Assembly (NCBI RefSeq): GCF_015326965.1 | Contig: NZ_CP017659.1 | Coordinates: 1,488,001 to 1,552,000 of the forward strand | DNA from: Paenibacillus sp. JZ16 | GTDB lineage: Bacteria; Bacillota; Bacilli; Paenibacillales; Paenibacillaceae | DNA length: 64,000 nt | Reading direction: 5' to 3' | Part shown: positions 37,261-44,952 of the stretch, one piece after another | How the letters are laid out: every line of letters begins with the position of its first letter | How positions within the stretch are numbered: the first letter of the stretch is position 1 | Made by a program: the position numbers and the translations under genes | Notes under the pieces: model-generated | Told to the model about the DNA's origin: nothing | What the model saw: the letters and a program-made list of their open reading frames with translations, nothing else | Database searches by the model: none

Positions 37261-39390
37261 GTGGATTCCATTACATCGTCTATTGCGGTCATACGGACGA
37301 AAATCAGGGACACGATCGAGGGGATATATCGGGTTTGGAGGGAATGGATTGGGAAATACCCTTTCATTGCCAAGGTGTATCACTTATTTTCCTGGCTTTC
37401 CCTACTTGTACTCGTTATTAGTCTGGTGCTGATCGAAGAATCACGGACCATGCTAGTTCAATATTTATGGTCTTTCTACGTATTGCTGCAATTTTGGCTG
37501 CTAAGCCGAAGCAAAACCGTTGCCTGGAAACAGGTCAGCTTGTTTGTTCTCTCAGGGGTTCTTATGGTCATTCCCTTGACCAATGGGACCATGCAGGGAC
37601 TTCATTTGATTTTTGGAGGACGGACTACCGATACATGGTCATTTGCCGTCATGACCCCGGTTGTTGAGGAAATTTACAAGCTATTGCCGCTGGGACTGTA
37701 TTTGTTTTTTTCAAGAAGAGCCACGACGTTAAGCCTTAGCGATTATGTATTGTTAGGGGCTGCTCCCGGCATTGGCTTTCAATTTATGGAGGAGCTGTCG
37801 AGGCGCCTGGTCCAAAGCAATTACGGGGTGTCGTTTCTCGGCGGCAAAACGCTGCATTGGGAGTTCTTCGATTTATTTCCGGGCTACTTCGAGGAAAGTT
37901 TTATTCCGACCATGATGAATGTTACGCATCCTGTACATAGTGCCATGATCGCCCTTGGAATCGGCATCGCTTTCCGGTACGCCAAGCGTCTCTCTCGCTG
38001 GACCTATGCTTTTCCGACTGTCCTTCTCCTCTGGGCGATCCTGAACCATGCGGCCTGGAATGGGCAGAATCGGCTGCCGGAGTGGATACTGACTCTTCAT
38101 GAGTGGACCGGTGAAGGCTACCGAACCGAAGGCTTCTTCCTGCTCCTGCTGGTTGCAGGTTTGTTCATCGACTACTTCGATTTGCATCGAATCCGTGACC
38201 GTCTCCCGGTTCTGAAGGGTGAGGGCCTTATCAATCCATTAACGGAGTGTTGGCAGATGGCGCGGGCTCTCTTAACAGACCGGAAACGCCTAGGTTACCT
38301 GATGGCATTCTACCGAGAACGGCGCGAGCTCGGATATTCGTTATTATATGGCAATCTTGAAGCAGCAAACCAAAGGGATCAGATTCAGGAGAAGGTTAGA
38401 CAGTATACTGCCGTTCTGGGAGCTATCGGCATCCTCATGCTTGCTGCAGGGCTTCTCTCCGCTATCGGCACTTCGATGATTGCTGCTGACTCCTCCTGTT
38501 TCGCATGCTTGTTCGACTCACTCCAGAACTGGTGGGACCGGCTTAGCGGCTGGGAGCAAGCGGGTATCATACTGGGAGCCTTTGCCCTTTCGCTGCTGTT
38601 TGTCAGCTTCTGGCCTGCTCTTGGCATTGCCTTGACCGGTGCAGGCATTGCGGGTGGCGGACACGAGATTGCCGGATACATCCGCGACCCGAAAAAGCTG
38701 CTGTCCCCACAAAATGCGGCAGCTGCCGTGTTAGCCGTCATCCTCAGCCGCATTCCGATAGGTAAAGGGGTATCTTGGCTGTCCAATAAGCTGGGTCCCA
38801 CTGCGAGAAGGTGGCTGGATACGCTTTCCGAGAAGCTAGGTTTGAAAACGCGCAATGAGCCGGATGTTCCCACTGGCGGAACTCGGGATCCGAAGCCGGA
38901 CACTACGAATGAACAGCCGGAAGAGGCTCCGAGGAAGCCGGAGGAAGATAAGCCTGACAACGAAAAGCCGGATGAAAATAAGCCGAATGATAAACCGGAT
39001 GAAGAAAAACCTGACGAAACGGAAGGAACCCCGCAAGAGGTACCGAGATATTCCGGAGAGCTGCAGAAGGTTAACAAGCCGGATGCTGCCGCGGATGCGC
39101 TTGCGGAGCGACTTGGCGGCGAATCGAGAATGAAGTTTGATTCCGACCCGATCGGCAGGGAATTCGACGCCATTAGCGATGAGTATGTTGCCCAGACCAA
39201 GCCTGCCCTGCAGCAGGTTAACAAAAAGGTCCGCGATCAAATGAAAGCGACCTTCGAAGCTGCGGAGCAGACCGGCAGAAAGGTCTATTATCATTTTGAA
39301 GGGGAGCCAGCCCAATCGGTTATTGACAAATTACATGAATACAGCCAAAGATATGGAATAGAAGTCCACATTGATACCGATCCATTATAA
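37261..39390 (+). CDS. PrsW-like intramembrane protease fused to a restriction-endonuclease-fold toxin domain
   Basis: 709 residues, GTG start (no better start is in frame; the ribosome-binding site is weak). Residues 45-310 form a multi-helix membrane domain with all PrsW glutamic-protease motifs: VVEEIYK (E136, E137, K140), FQFMEEL (E178/E179), THPVHSAM (H223, H226) and LNHAAWN (N262, H263). A further hydrophobic segment (385-475), then a Pro/Glu/Lys-rich linker (533-600) lead to a C-terminal domain (605-709). Its core GREFDAISDEYVAQTK (E634, D636, Q645, K647) matches the REase-3 polymorphic-toxin pattern. The immediately downstream gene encodes an Imm7-type immunity protein. Inferred: a toxin-immunity module where the protease part processes or releases the nuclease. 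Confidence 0.85.
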   Translation: MDSITSSIAVIRTKIRDTIEGIYRVWREWIGKYPFIAKVYHLFSWLSLLVLVISLVLIEESRTMLVQYLWSFYVLLQFWLLSRSKTVAWKQVSLFVLSGVLMVIPLTNGTMQGLHLIFGGRTTDTWSFAVMTPVVEEIYKLLPLGLYLFFSRRATTLSLSDYVLLGAAPGIGFQFMEELSRRLVQSNYGVSFLGGKTLHWEFFDLFPGYFEESFIPTMMNVTHPVHSAMIALGIGIAFRYAKRLSRWTYAFPTVLLLWAILNHAAWNGQNRLPEWILTLHEWTGEGYRTEGFFLLLLVAGLFIDYFDLHRIRDRLPVLKGEGLINPLTECWQMARALLTDRKRLGYLMAFYRERRELGYSLLYGNLEAANQRDQIQEKVRQYTAVLGAIGILMLAAGLLSAIGTSMIAADSSCFACLFDSLQNWWDRLSGWEQAGIILGAFALSLLFVSFWPALGIALTGAGIAGGGHEIAGYIRDPKKLLSPQNAAAAVLAVILSRIPIGKGVSWLSNKLGPTARRWLDTLSEKLGLKTRNEPDVPTGGTRDPKPDTTNEQPEEAPRKPEEDKPDNEKPDENKPNDKPDEEKPDETEGTPQEVPRYSGELQKVNKPDAAADALAERLGGESRMKFDSDPIGREFDAISDEYVAQTKPALQQVNKKVRDQMKATFEAAEQTGRKVYYHFEGEPAQSVIDKLHEYSQRYGIEVHIDTDPL

Positions 39391-39409
39391 CGACAAGGAG
39401 TGAGCATTC

Positions 39410-39811
39410 ATGTATGAATTTCACGGCTGGGCTGCCATTCAGGAGAATCCTGCGGAGGCGGATGCCGGGCAGCTCGACATGATCATTCAGAAAATACAGC
39501 TTAAGATAACCGAATTTGCTTGGGGAAGCGGCTTGTTATCCTTAAATGCGGCTAACGGCTCCTATTACCTTCATGTCGGAGGTTTTACGAACCGCAAGGG
39601 AGCCGAGGCTGCCGAGATCGTTGCGCTGTACCAATTGATCGGCGAAATCGCGCCCGGTTCATACGGTCTTCTGTATACCAGAGACGATGAGAATCTGGAA
39701 GGCTATGATAACGAATTCCGGGTTCAGGTGCTGGCACGCGGGCAGTTGAAGGAACAAAGCGATCCATTTCTCTCCCCTTGCGTCCCGGTGATCGAAGACG
39801 AAGTCGATTAA
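39410..39811 (+). CDS. Imm7-family immunity protein
   Basis: 133 residues, begins MYEFHGWAAIQENP, the hallmark of Imm7 immunity proteins, and continues with YYLHVGGFTNRKG and GSYGLLYTRDDE. AAGGAG precedes its ATG. It starts 19 bases after the toxin-fusion stop, the standard toxin-then-immunity order. It is expected to bind and block the C-terminal nuclease domain in the cytoplasm. The family assignment is by recognition of the N-terminal motif. Confidence 0.85.
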   Translation: MYEFHGWAAIQENPAEADAGQLDMIIQKIQLKITEFAWGSGLLSLNAANGSYYLHVGGFTNRKGAEAAEIVALYQLIGEIAPGSYGLLYTRDDENLEGYDNEFRVQVLARGQLKEQSDPFLSPCVPVIEDEVD

Positions 39812-39842
39812 TGACATGATAACTAAAGTTAGATAATAAAAG

Positions 39843-39898
39843 AAATCCCGTTACTCGCTACGTCATGATGTTCTCATGGATGGCGGGTTACGGGATTT
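39843..39898. terminator. Possible terminator after the immunity gene
   Basis: AAATCCCGT (39843-39851) and ACGGGATTT (39890-39898) can form a 9-bp stem with a long loop, between convergent genes. The U-tract is weak. Confidence 0.45.
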
Positions 39899-39981
39899 AT
39901 GGTTTATCTGGATATGGATCATCTATTCAATGATGTAACTACATACTCTTTGCACAAATAGATTGTGATTGCCACTGTGAC

Positions 39982-40619
39982 TTAAGCTCGTCCGTTCAAT
40001 TCTTCCATCGTTGCCTGTATGATGATCCGCAGGCCATTCAACATCGTTTCATGGGATAAAGTCGGCAAGGACGGCTTCTCCACGGCCATCTCCGTCGATG
40101 CCGGAAAATGTACAAAACCGCCAATGGCAGACTTTTGCTTTAGGCGAATATCGTTCAAAATCGCATACATCGTATTATTGCAAATATACGTTCCGGCTGT
40201 ATTAGATACCGCAGCTGGAATTCCCGCTTCCTTCAGCCTGTTGACCATCAAACGGATGGGAAGGGTTGAAAACAGTCCGTCCGGTCCATCGGCGTCTATC
40301 GGCTCATCTTGAGGTCTTGCCCCCGATTATCCGAAATCGTCGATTCCGGCGGTATGTCCTTGATATTGATGGCGATGCGTTCCGGTGTAATGGCGGTCCG
40401 CCCACCCGCTACGCCGCAGGCAATGACCGCATCGGGCTCGTATGCCTTCATCTCTTGCAGCAGAATCTCCGCACACTCATCGTAATGTACGGGAAGAAGC
40501 AGCGTTCTGATCTCTGCACCGGGGAAGGAATCGTGCTTGATGTCCTCAACCAGTCTCTCCGTTGGATTAACTGAGCTGCCGCCAAAAGGTTCAAAGCCTG
40601 AAATTAATATTTTTAGCAT
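39982..40619 (-). pseudogene. pcp: Pyrrolidone-carboxylate peptidase, one-base frameshift
   Basis: ATG 40619 (AGGAG nine bases upstream) opens MLKILISGFEPFGGSSVNPT and runs through the active-site Glu region ITPERIAINIKD to DNRGQD, then shifts frame. The other frame continues PQDEPIDADGPDGLFSTLPI and carries the catalytic Cys (NTAGTYICNN) and His (GGFVHFP). Adding one base at the GG of 40313-40314 restores a normal 212-residue Pcp. Pcp removes N-terminal pyroglutamate from peptides; the pxp genes upstream open free 5-oxoproline. The break may be a sequence error or a real loss. Confidence 0.85.
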
Positions 40620-40682
40620 GTATCATATCTCCTGTACTCGTTTATGTAAACTGCCGGGTCACGAAAATCGTACTAGCTTTTA

Positions 40683-41441
40683 TTATAGCAGTGCTTGAAC
40701 GCTTACGCCTTCAGCTTCAAGCCGTGATCGCAAGGCGCTCGCGAATAGCGTTGCATGCGGTCCATCTCCATGAATGCAGACGGTATCTGCCGCAATGGGG
40801 ATCACCTTGCCGCTCAGGGTAACTACCACTTTGTTTTTCACCATTCGGACTACTTGCGTGACCGCAGCACCGGGATCGGTTATGATGGCATCCGGCAGAT
40901 GTCTCGGCGTGAGTGTGCCGTCATCCTGGTAGGTACGATCCGCAAACACTTCACTTGCTGTGCGAAGCCCTGCCTTCTCCCCCGCTGCGATTAACTCGCT
41001 GCCTGCCAACCCATACAGAATGAGTGTTGGATCGATATCCTTGATTGCCGATGCAATCGCATCCGCAAGGGCTCTGGATGTCGCTGCCATATTATACAGG
41101 GCACCGTGAGGTTTTACATGCTGCAGCCCGGACCCTTCCTGTATCGCAAAAGCCATCAAAGCTCCAATCTGATAGGTTACCATATCATAAGCTTCGGCAG
41201 GCGTAATCTCCATTCTTCTTCTTCCGAAGCCGGCCAGATCGGGCAAGCCCGGGTGCGCGCCGATTGCGGCACCACTCTCGATCGCTTGACGGACCGTTGC
41301 CCGCATGACCGCCGGATCGCCTGCATGAAATCCGCAAGCGATGTTGGCCGAAGTTATACTGCGAAGAAGCTCCGTATCATTGCCTAACCTGTAAGCACCG
41401 TAGCTCTCTCCCATATCACAGTTCAGGTCCACTCGAACCAT
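40683..41441 (-). CDS. pxpA: 5-oxoprolinase subunit A (LamB/YcsF family)
   Basis: 252 residues. [34 protein letters not shown] and [11 protein letters not shown] are the family signatures. With PxpB and PxpC it forms the ATP-dependent 5-oxoprolinase that converts pyroglutamate to glutamate. It follows pxpC by a few bases and precedes pcp, a coherent pyroglutamate salvage operon. Confidence 0.95.
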   Translation of the reverse strand: MVRVDLNCDMGESYGAYRLGNDTELLRSITSANIACGFHAGDPAVMRATVRQAIESGAAIGAHPGLPDLAGFGRRRMEITPAEAYDMVTYQIGALMAFAIQEGSGLQHVKPHGALYNMAATSRALADAIASAIKDIDPTLILYGLAGSELIAAGEKAGLRTASEVFADRTYQDDGTLTPRHLPDAIITDPGAAVTQVVRMVKNKVVVTLSGKVIPIAADTVCIHGDGPHATLFASALRSRLEAEGVSVQALL

Positions 41442-41447
41442 GCTGAC

Positions 41448-42449
41448 TCACCACTCCTTTAATTTAAGCTTGATCATGGACTCCAACATTCGAAACTCCC
41501 GAACATGAGCCGTATAGAGCTGTTCTGCTTCAGCCAACGAAATGCCCGCAAAGCGAATCGCTGCTCCAGGCGACAGCTGAGCGATCAGCGAAATATCGAC
41601 GGTTGCCACTTGCGCAATTTTAGGGTACCCTCCAAGCGTCTGCCGATCCGCCATTAGAATGATGGGCTGGCCATCTGCAGGTACCTGTACCGTTCCAAGG
41701 GCCACCGGCTCGGATATATATTCCTTTTCATGGGTCAATTGAAGCAGCGGACCGGACAACCTGTAGCCCATACGGTCCGATTGCGGAGTAACGGTGAACC
41801 GTTCTCCGAACAGCGCCTGCTTGCTGCCGTCGTCAAAGTCATCATATTGACGCCCTTTCAGCACACGTATCAACGTCTCCTGTCCTGGACCAGGATACCT
41901 TTCAGCAGAGACGGCCCATTTTGCGGTGAGGAAACCGCCATAATCATCAAGGTATCGTTCAGACGAGACCACAGGAAGCATAGAAAGATGGGCATGCAGC
42001 GTATCCCCCGTCTTCAACGGCCTCCCTTCATACCCGCCGATTCCGGCCCTTAAATAGGTGCTGCTGCTGCCCATTACCTGGTTGACATCAAATCCGCCCG
42101 ACACCGCCATATAAGAACGGCAACCCGATACCGGCTGTTGAAACCTCAGAACACGGCCTGCTTTGATCAGCACGGGACGCCACATCGGAACCTTCACTCC
42201 TTCTATCGAGGGTGATAAATCCCCGCCGGTAATGGCAACCCACCGATCGCTATGAAATTCAACCGCAAATCCTGACCATGTAATTTCCAGAACGGCCTGA
42301 TCATCCTCATTGCCAACTAGTCGATTGGCGATCCGATAAGCAGAGGTATCCATTGCTCCAGCCGTGATAATGCCGTATCTGCCGTAACCCCGTCTTCCCG
42401 CATCCTGAAGAGTCACAAGAAGTCCCGGCTTTATAACGGTTATACTCAT
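41448..42449 (-). CDS. pxpC: 5-oxoprolinase subunit C (biotin-dependent carboxyltransferase family)
   Basis: About 333 residues from ATG 42449, which overlaps the pxpB stop as ATGA; the longer open frame upstream is simply the shadow of pxpB. Begins ITVIKPGLLVTLQDAGRRGY, with ITGGDLSPSIEG and LMADRQTLGGYPKIAQV typical of PxpC/KipA. Part of the pxpB-pxpC-pxpA operon. Confidence 0.95.
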   Translation of the reverse strand: MSITVIKPGLLVTLQDAGRRGYGRYGIITAGAMDTSAYRIANRLVGNEDDQAVLEITWSGFAVEFHSDRWVAITGGDLSPSIEGVKVPMWRPVLIKAGRVLRFQQPVSGCRSYMAVSGGFDVNQVMGSSSTYLRAGIGGYEGRPLKTGDTLHAHLSMLPVVSSERYLDDYGGFLTAKWAVSAERYPGPGQETLIRVLKGRQYDDFDDGSKQALFGERFTVTPQSDRMGYRLSGPLLQLTHEKEYISEPVALGTVQVPADGQPIILMADRQTLGGYPKIAQVATVDISLIAQLSPGAAIRFAGISLAEAEQLYTAHVREFRMLESMIKLKLKEW

Positions 42450-43165
42450 AGACCCACTTCCCTTAACTGTTCGTATTCCTCCGCTTGAATAGGCCGAAAC
42501 CGGATATATTGCCCGCTCTTCAACAGCGTTGGAGGCTCCGCTTCGGGACGAAATAAACCGAGCGGCGTCCGGCCGATAATCTGCCACCCACCCGGCGTTT
42601 CGATCGGATATATGCCGGTTTGCGTGCCGGCAATTCCTACGGATCCAGCCGGAATTTGCAGCCGGGGAGTCTGTTTCCTCGGTGTCGCAATCTGCTCCGG
42701 AACACCTCCAACATAGGGGAAGCCGGGCGCGAATCCAATGGCGTATACCAAGTAATCCTGCCCGGAATGAATACGAATGACATCCCTGGGGGTAAGGTCG
42801 TTCTGCTGAGCTACTTCCTCCAGATCCGGCCCATAGTCGCCCCCATAACAAATCGGTATGTCAACAACCTCATATTTCGTGATGTTCTTCTCTTCGGCTC
42901 CCGCCTCCATCCGCTGCTCGAGCATCGAACAGACGTAAGCAAACACGGTATCGAATCCGTCCGGTTTGCCGATCTTATCATAATCATAGTAAACCGCTAC
43001 GCTCGTATACGAAGGGATGCATTCGATCCAGCCTGGAAAAGGGTTCTGCTCTATTCGTCTCGTCATAGCCGTGACCTGGCGATGCACCTTCTCACTCACG
43101 ATATTTTCGAATTGTATGTGAACAGCCGAATCCCCTAAAGGGAAGAACGAATAAGACTTGCTCAT
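42446..43165 (-). CDS. pxpB: 5-oxoprolinase subunit B (KipI family)
   Basis: 239 residues. PLGDSAVHIQF at the start, VDIPICYGGDYGPDLEEVA, GFAPGFPYVGGVPEQIATPR and TPGGWQIIGRTPLGLF are diagnostic for PxpB/KipI. First gene of the pyroglutamate operon. In B. subtilis the homologue KipI also inhibits the sporulation kinase KinA; whether that applies here is unknown. Confidence 0.95.
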   Translation of the reverse strand: MSKSYSFFPLGDSAVHIQFENIVSEKVHRQVTAMTRRIEQNPFPGWIECIPSYTSVAVYYDYDKIGKPDGFDTVFAYVCSMLEQRMEAGAEEKNITKYEVVDIPICYGGDYGPDLEEVAQQNDLTPRDVIRIHSGQDYLVYAIGFAPGFPYVGGVPEQIATPRKQTPRLQIPAGSVGIAGTQTGIYPIETPGGWQIIGRTPLGLFRPEAEPPTLLKSGQYIRFRPIQAEEYEQLREVGL

Positions 43166-43399
43166 AGGACATTCTCCATTCCATATGTACTGCTGATTAT
43201 CGTCAATATTGAATGATTATTCCTATGATAGCAGAGAAACAGGCATCCGTTGAATATGCAATTTTATTATTTGTCGATGGAATCAGGAACAGTTGACTCT
43301 GACGGATCAGGCCAAGCGTCCATGCTGTATATCTGTATAATTTTAGGGAATGGTTGGCAAAATACTGAAGACGTACTTTGATAAGGAGGTGCCACCAAC

Positions 43400-43576
43400 A
43401 TGAGCCCACAAAACCAGAACAGTAACGAACCGACAAAAGCAGAAGTTCAAACCACGAAATTGAACAAAATGCCGATTCCAGGTGAATTCGACACTGAGAT
43501 TTCTGCCGAAGAAGCAGCCGAGGTGTTTCAACAGCAGCAGCCAAACGCTGGTCATAGCTCCGAGAACCAGCAATAA
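43400..43576 (+). CDS. Small Gln/Glu-rich hypothetical protein (58 aa)
   Basis: ATG 43400 is preceded by a strong AAGGAGGTG and a candidate -10 TATAAT about 50 bases upstream, and the gene ends in a good terminator, so it is very likely expressed. The 58-residue product is hydrophilic, rich in Asn/Gln, with MPIPGEFDTEISAEEAAEVF in the middle and a QQQQ run. No Cys, no membrane segment. It resembles small spore-associated proteins in composition only; function not recognised. Confidence 0.75.
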   Translation: MSPQNQNSNEPTKAEVQTTKLNKMPIPGEFDTEISAEEAAEVFQQQQPNAGHSSENQQ

Positions 43577-43585
43577 TACAAGTAG

Positions 43586-43636
43586 AAGACCTCACGGAAG
43601 ATCCGTTGTTCACAGGATCGTCCGTGAGGTCTTTTT
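43586..43636 (+). terminator. Terminator of the 58-aa gene
   Basis: AAGACCTCACGGA (43586-43598) pairs with TCCGTGAGGTCTT (43621-43633), followed by TTT, with an inner GATCC/GGATC stem. Confidence 0.85.
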
Positions 43637-43740
43637 AGGTGTATTATTTACAAGTCATTCGGGTTTGTGGTTTAAATGAACCAACCACGAGACTTCATTT
43701 ATGAGAGAAGGACACCCAGCCGAGCCCCGTATTCTTCCGT

Positions 43741-44949
43741 TTATATCCCCTTGGTGCCTAACCGCTTCGCTAGTTCGGCCAGATCATGCCCTTTCAGTGC
43801 GCCTTCCACCAGCTGCGGGAGAAGAGCAGGGGTGCATGCAAAGCAAGGTGTTCCGTCCCTGGACAGCAGCTTGGCTACCTGCTCATCATAGAACGGTTTT
43901 CCCTCGTCGGATAATGCGAGGAGACACATCGTCTTGACTCCCGCTTCCCGCAGTTCACGCATTCGCCGGATCAGCCCGGCTTGATTGCCGCCTTCATACA
44001 GATCCGAAATGATAATAAACAGCGTTTTTTTCGGTTCTTCAATAAACTGCTCGCAATAAGCGACCGATTTATGAATATCCGTTCCGCCGCCAAGCTGGAT
44101 GCCGAATAACATATCCACCGGATCATTGGCACACTGCTCCGTCAGGTCAACAACTTCCGTATCGAACACGACCACACGGGTGTCTAGCGAGGGGATGCTT
44201 GCAAATATGGATCCGATAACGGAAGCCCAGATGACGGATTCCGCCATGGAACCGCTCTGGTCGATATCCACAATAACGGTCCATTCTTTGCTCCGTCTTG
44301 CCCTGTCAAAATAATAAAAACGCTCCGGCACGATCTGCTTGCGGTCCGCATCATAATTTTTCAGATTTCGCTGTATCGTCCGCTTCCAGTCAATACCGCT
44401 GAGCGAAGGAAGCGGTGTATGCTGCCTGCGGTTCAACGCCCCTGTCACAGCCCGGCGAATATCCTCCTGCAGACGCTGGACAAGTTCATCCACAACCGCC
44501 TTTACCAGCAGGCGCGCCGTATCCTTGGTTTTCTCGGGAATCTTCCCTTTCAGGGACAGCAGCGTGCCAACCAGCTGTATATCCGGCTTGACCGTAGCCA
44601 GAACCTCCGGTTCAAACAACAGCTGCTTCCAGCCCTTTCGTTCCATGGCATCATTCTGGATAATAGACACCACGTCTTCGGGGAAAAAGGTGCGGACATC
44701 CCCCAGCCACTGCGCCAGCCGGGGAGCGGACTTTCCTTGCCCGGCTGTCCGCTGCCCCGCGGCCGCACTTCCGGCTTCCGCCCCGCCGTCCGTATTATCA
44801 TAAATCGCGGCCAGCGCACGGTCCATAATCATCTCTTCCTCCGACAGCTGTATGCTTCCCCCGGGGTTATAGCCCGCTAGCTGAGGTTCGGCCGACTGGC
44901 CCAGAATGAGCCGCCAACGCGATATTTGGTTGGGTTCCGGTATGCTCAT
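43741..44949 (-). CDS. VWA-domain protein of a MoxR/SWIM operon (YehP-like)
   Basis: 402 residues. The C-terminal half is a von Willebrand A domain with an intact MIDAS: IVDIDQSGSMAES (DxSGS), the Thr in LGGGTDIHKS and the Asp in FIIISDLYEG. The N-terminal half is helical. Last gene of a five-gene operon with a SWIM protein, HEAT-repeat protein, MoxR ATPase and DUF5682 protein. MoxR-VWA pairs typically act as chaperones or metal-insertion machines; E. coli YehP has the same context. Confidence 0.9.
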   Translation of the reverse strand: MSIPEPNQISRWRLILGQSAEPQLAGYNPGGSIQLSEEEMIMDRALAAIYDNTDGGAEAGSAAAGQRTAGQGKSAPRLAQWLGDVRTFFPEDVVSIIQNDAMERKGWKQLLFEPEVLATVKPDIQLVGTLLSLKGKIPEKTKDTARLLVKAVVDELVQRLQEDIRRAVTGALNRRQHTPLPSLSGIDWKRTIQRNLKNYDADRKQIVPERFYYFDRARRSKEWTVIVDIDQSGSMAESVIWASVIGSIFASIPSLDTRVVVFDTEVVDLTEQCANDPVDMLFGIQLGGGTDIHKSVAYCEQFIEEPKKTLFIIISDLYEGGNQAGLIRRMRELREAGVKTMCLLALSDEGKPFYDEQVAKLLSRDGTPCFACTPALLPQLVEGALKGHDLAELAKRLGTKGI

Positions 44950-44952
44950 CGT

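Noticed and set aside
38385..39224. 279-codon open frame on the minus strand across the PrsW-toxin gene
   Set aside because: Ser/Gly-rich shadow of the Pro/Glu/Lys linker on the other strand; no ribosome-binding site or domain, and the plus-strand protein is clearly real.
42449..42851. Upstream open extension of pxpC giving a 467-residue protein
   Set aside because: It overlaps pxpB in another frame and has no family features; the ATG at 42449 with ATGA overlap gives the normal PxpC length.
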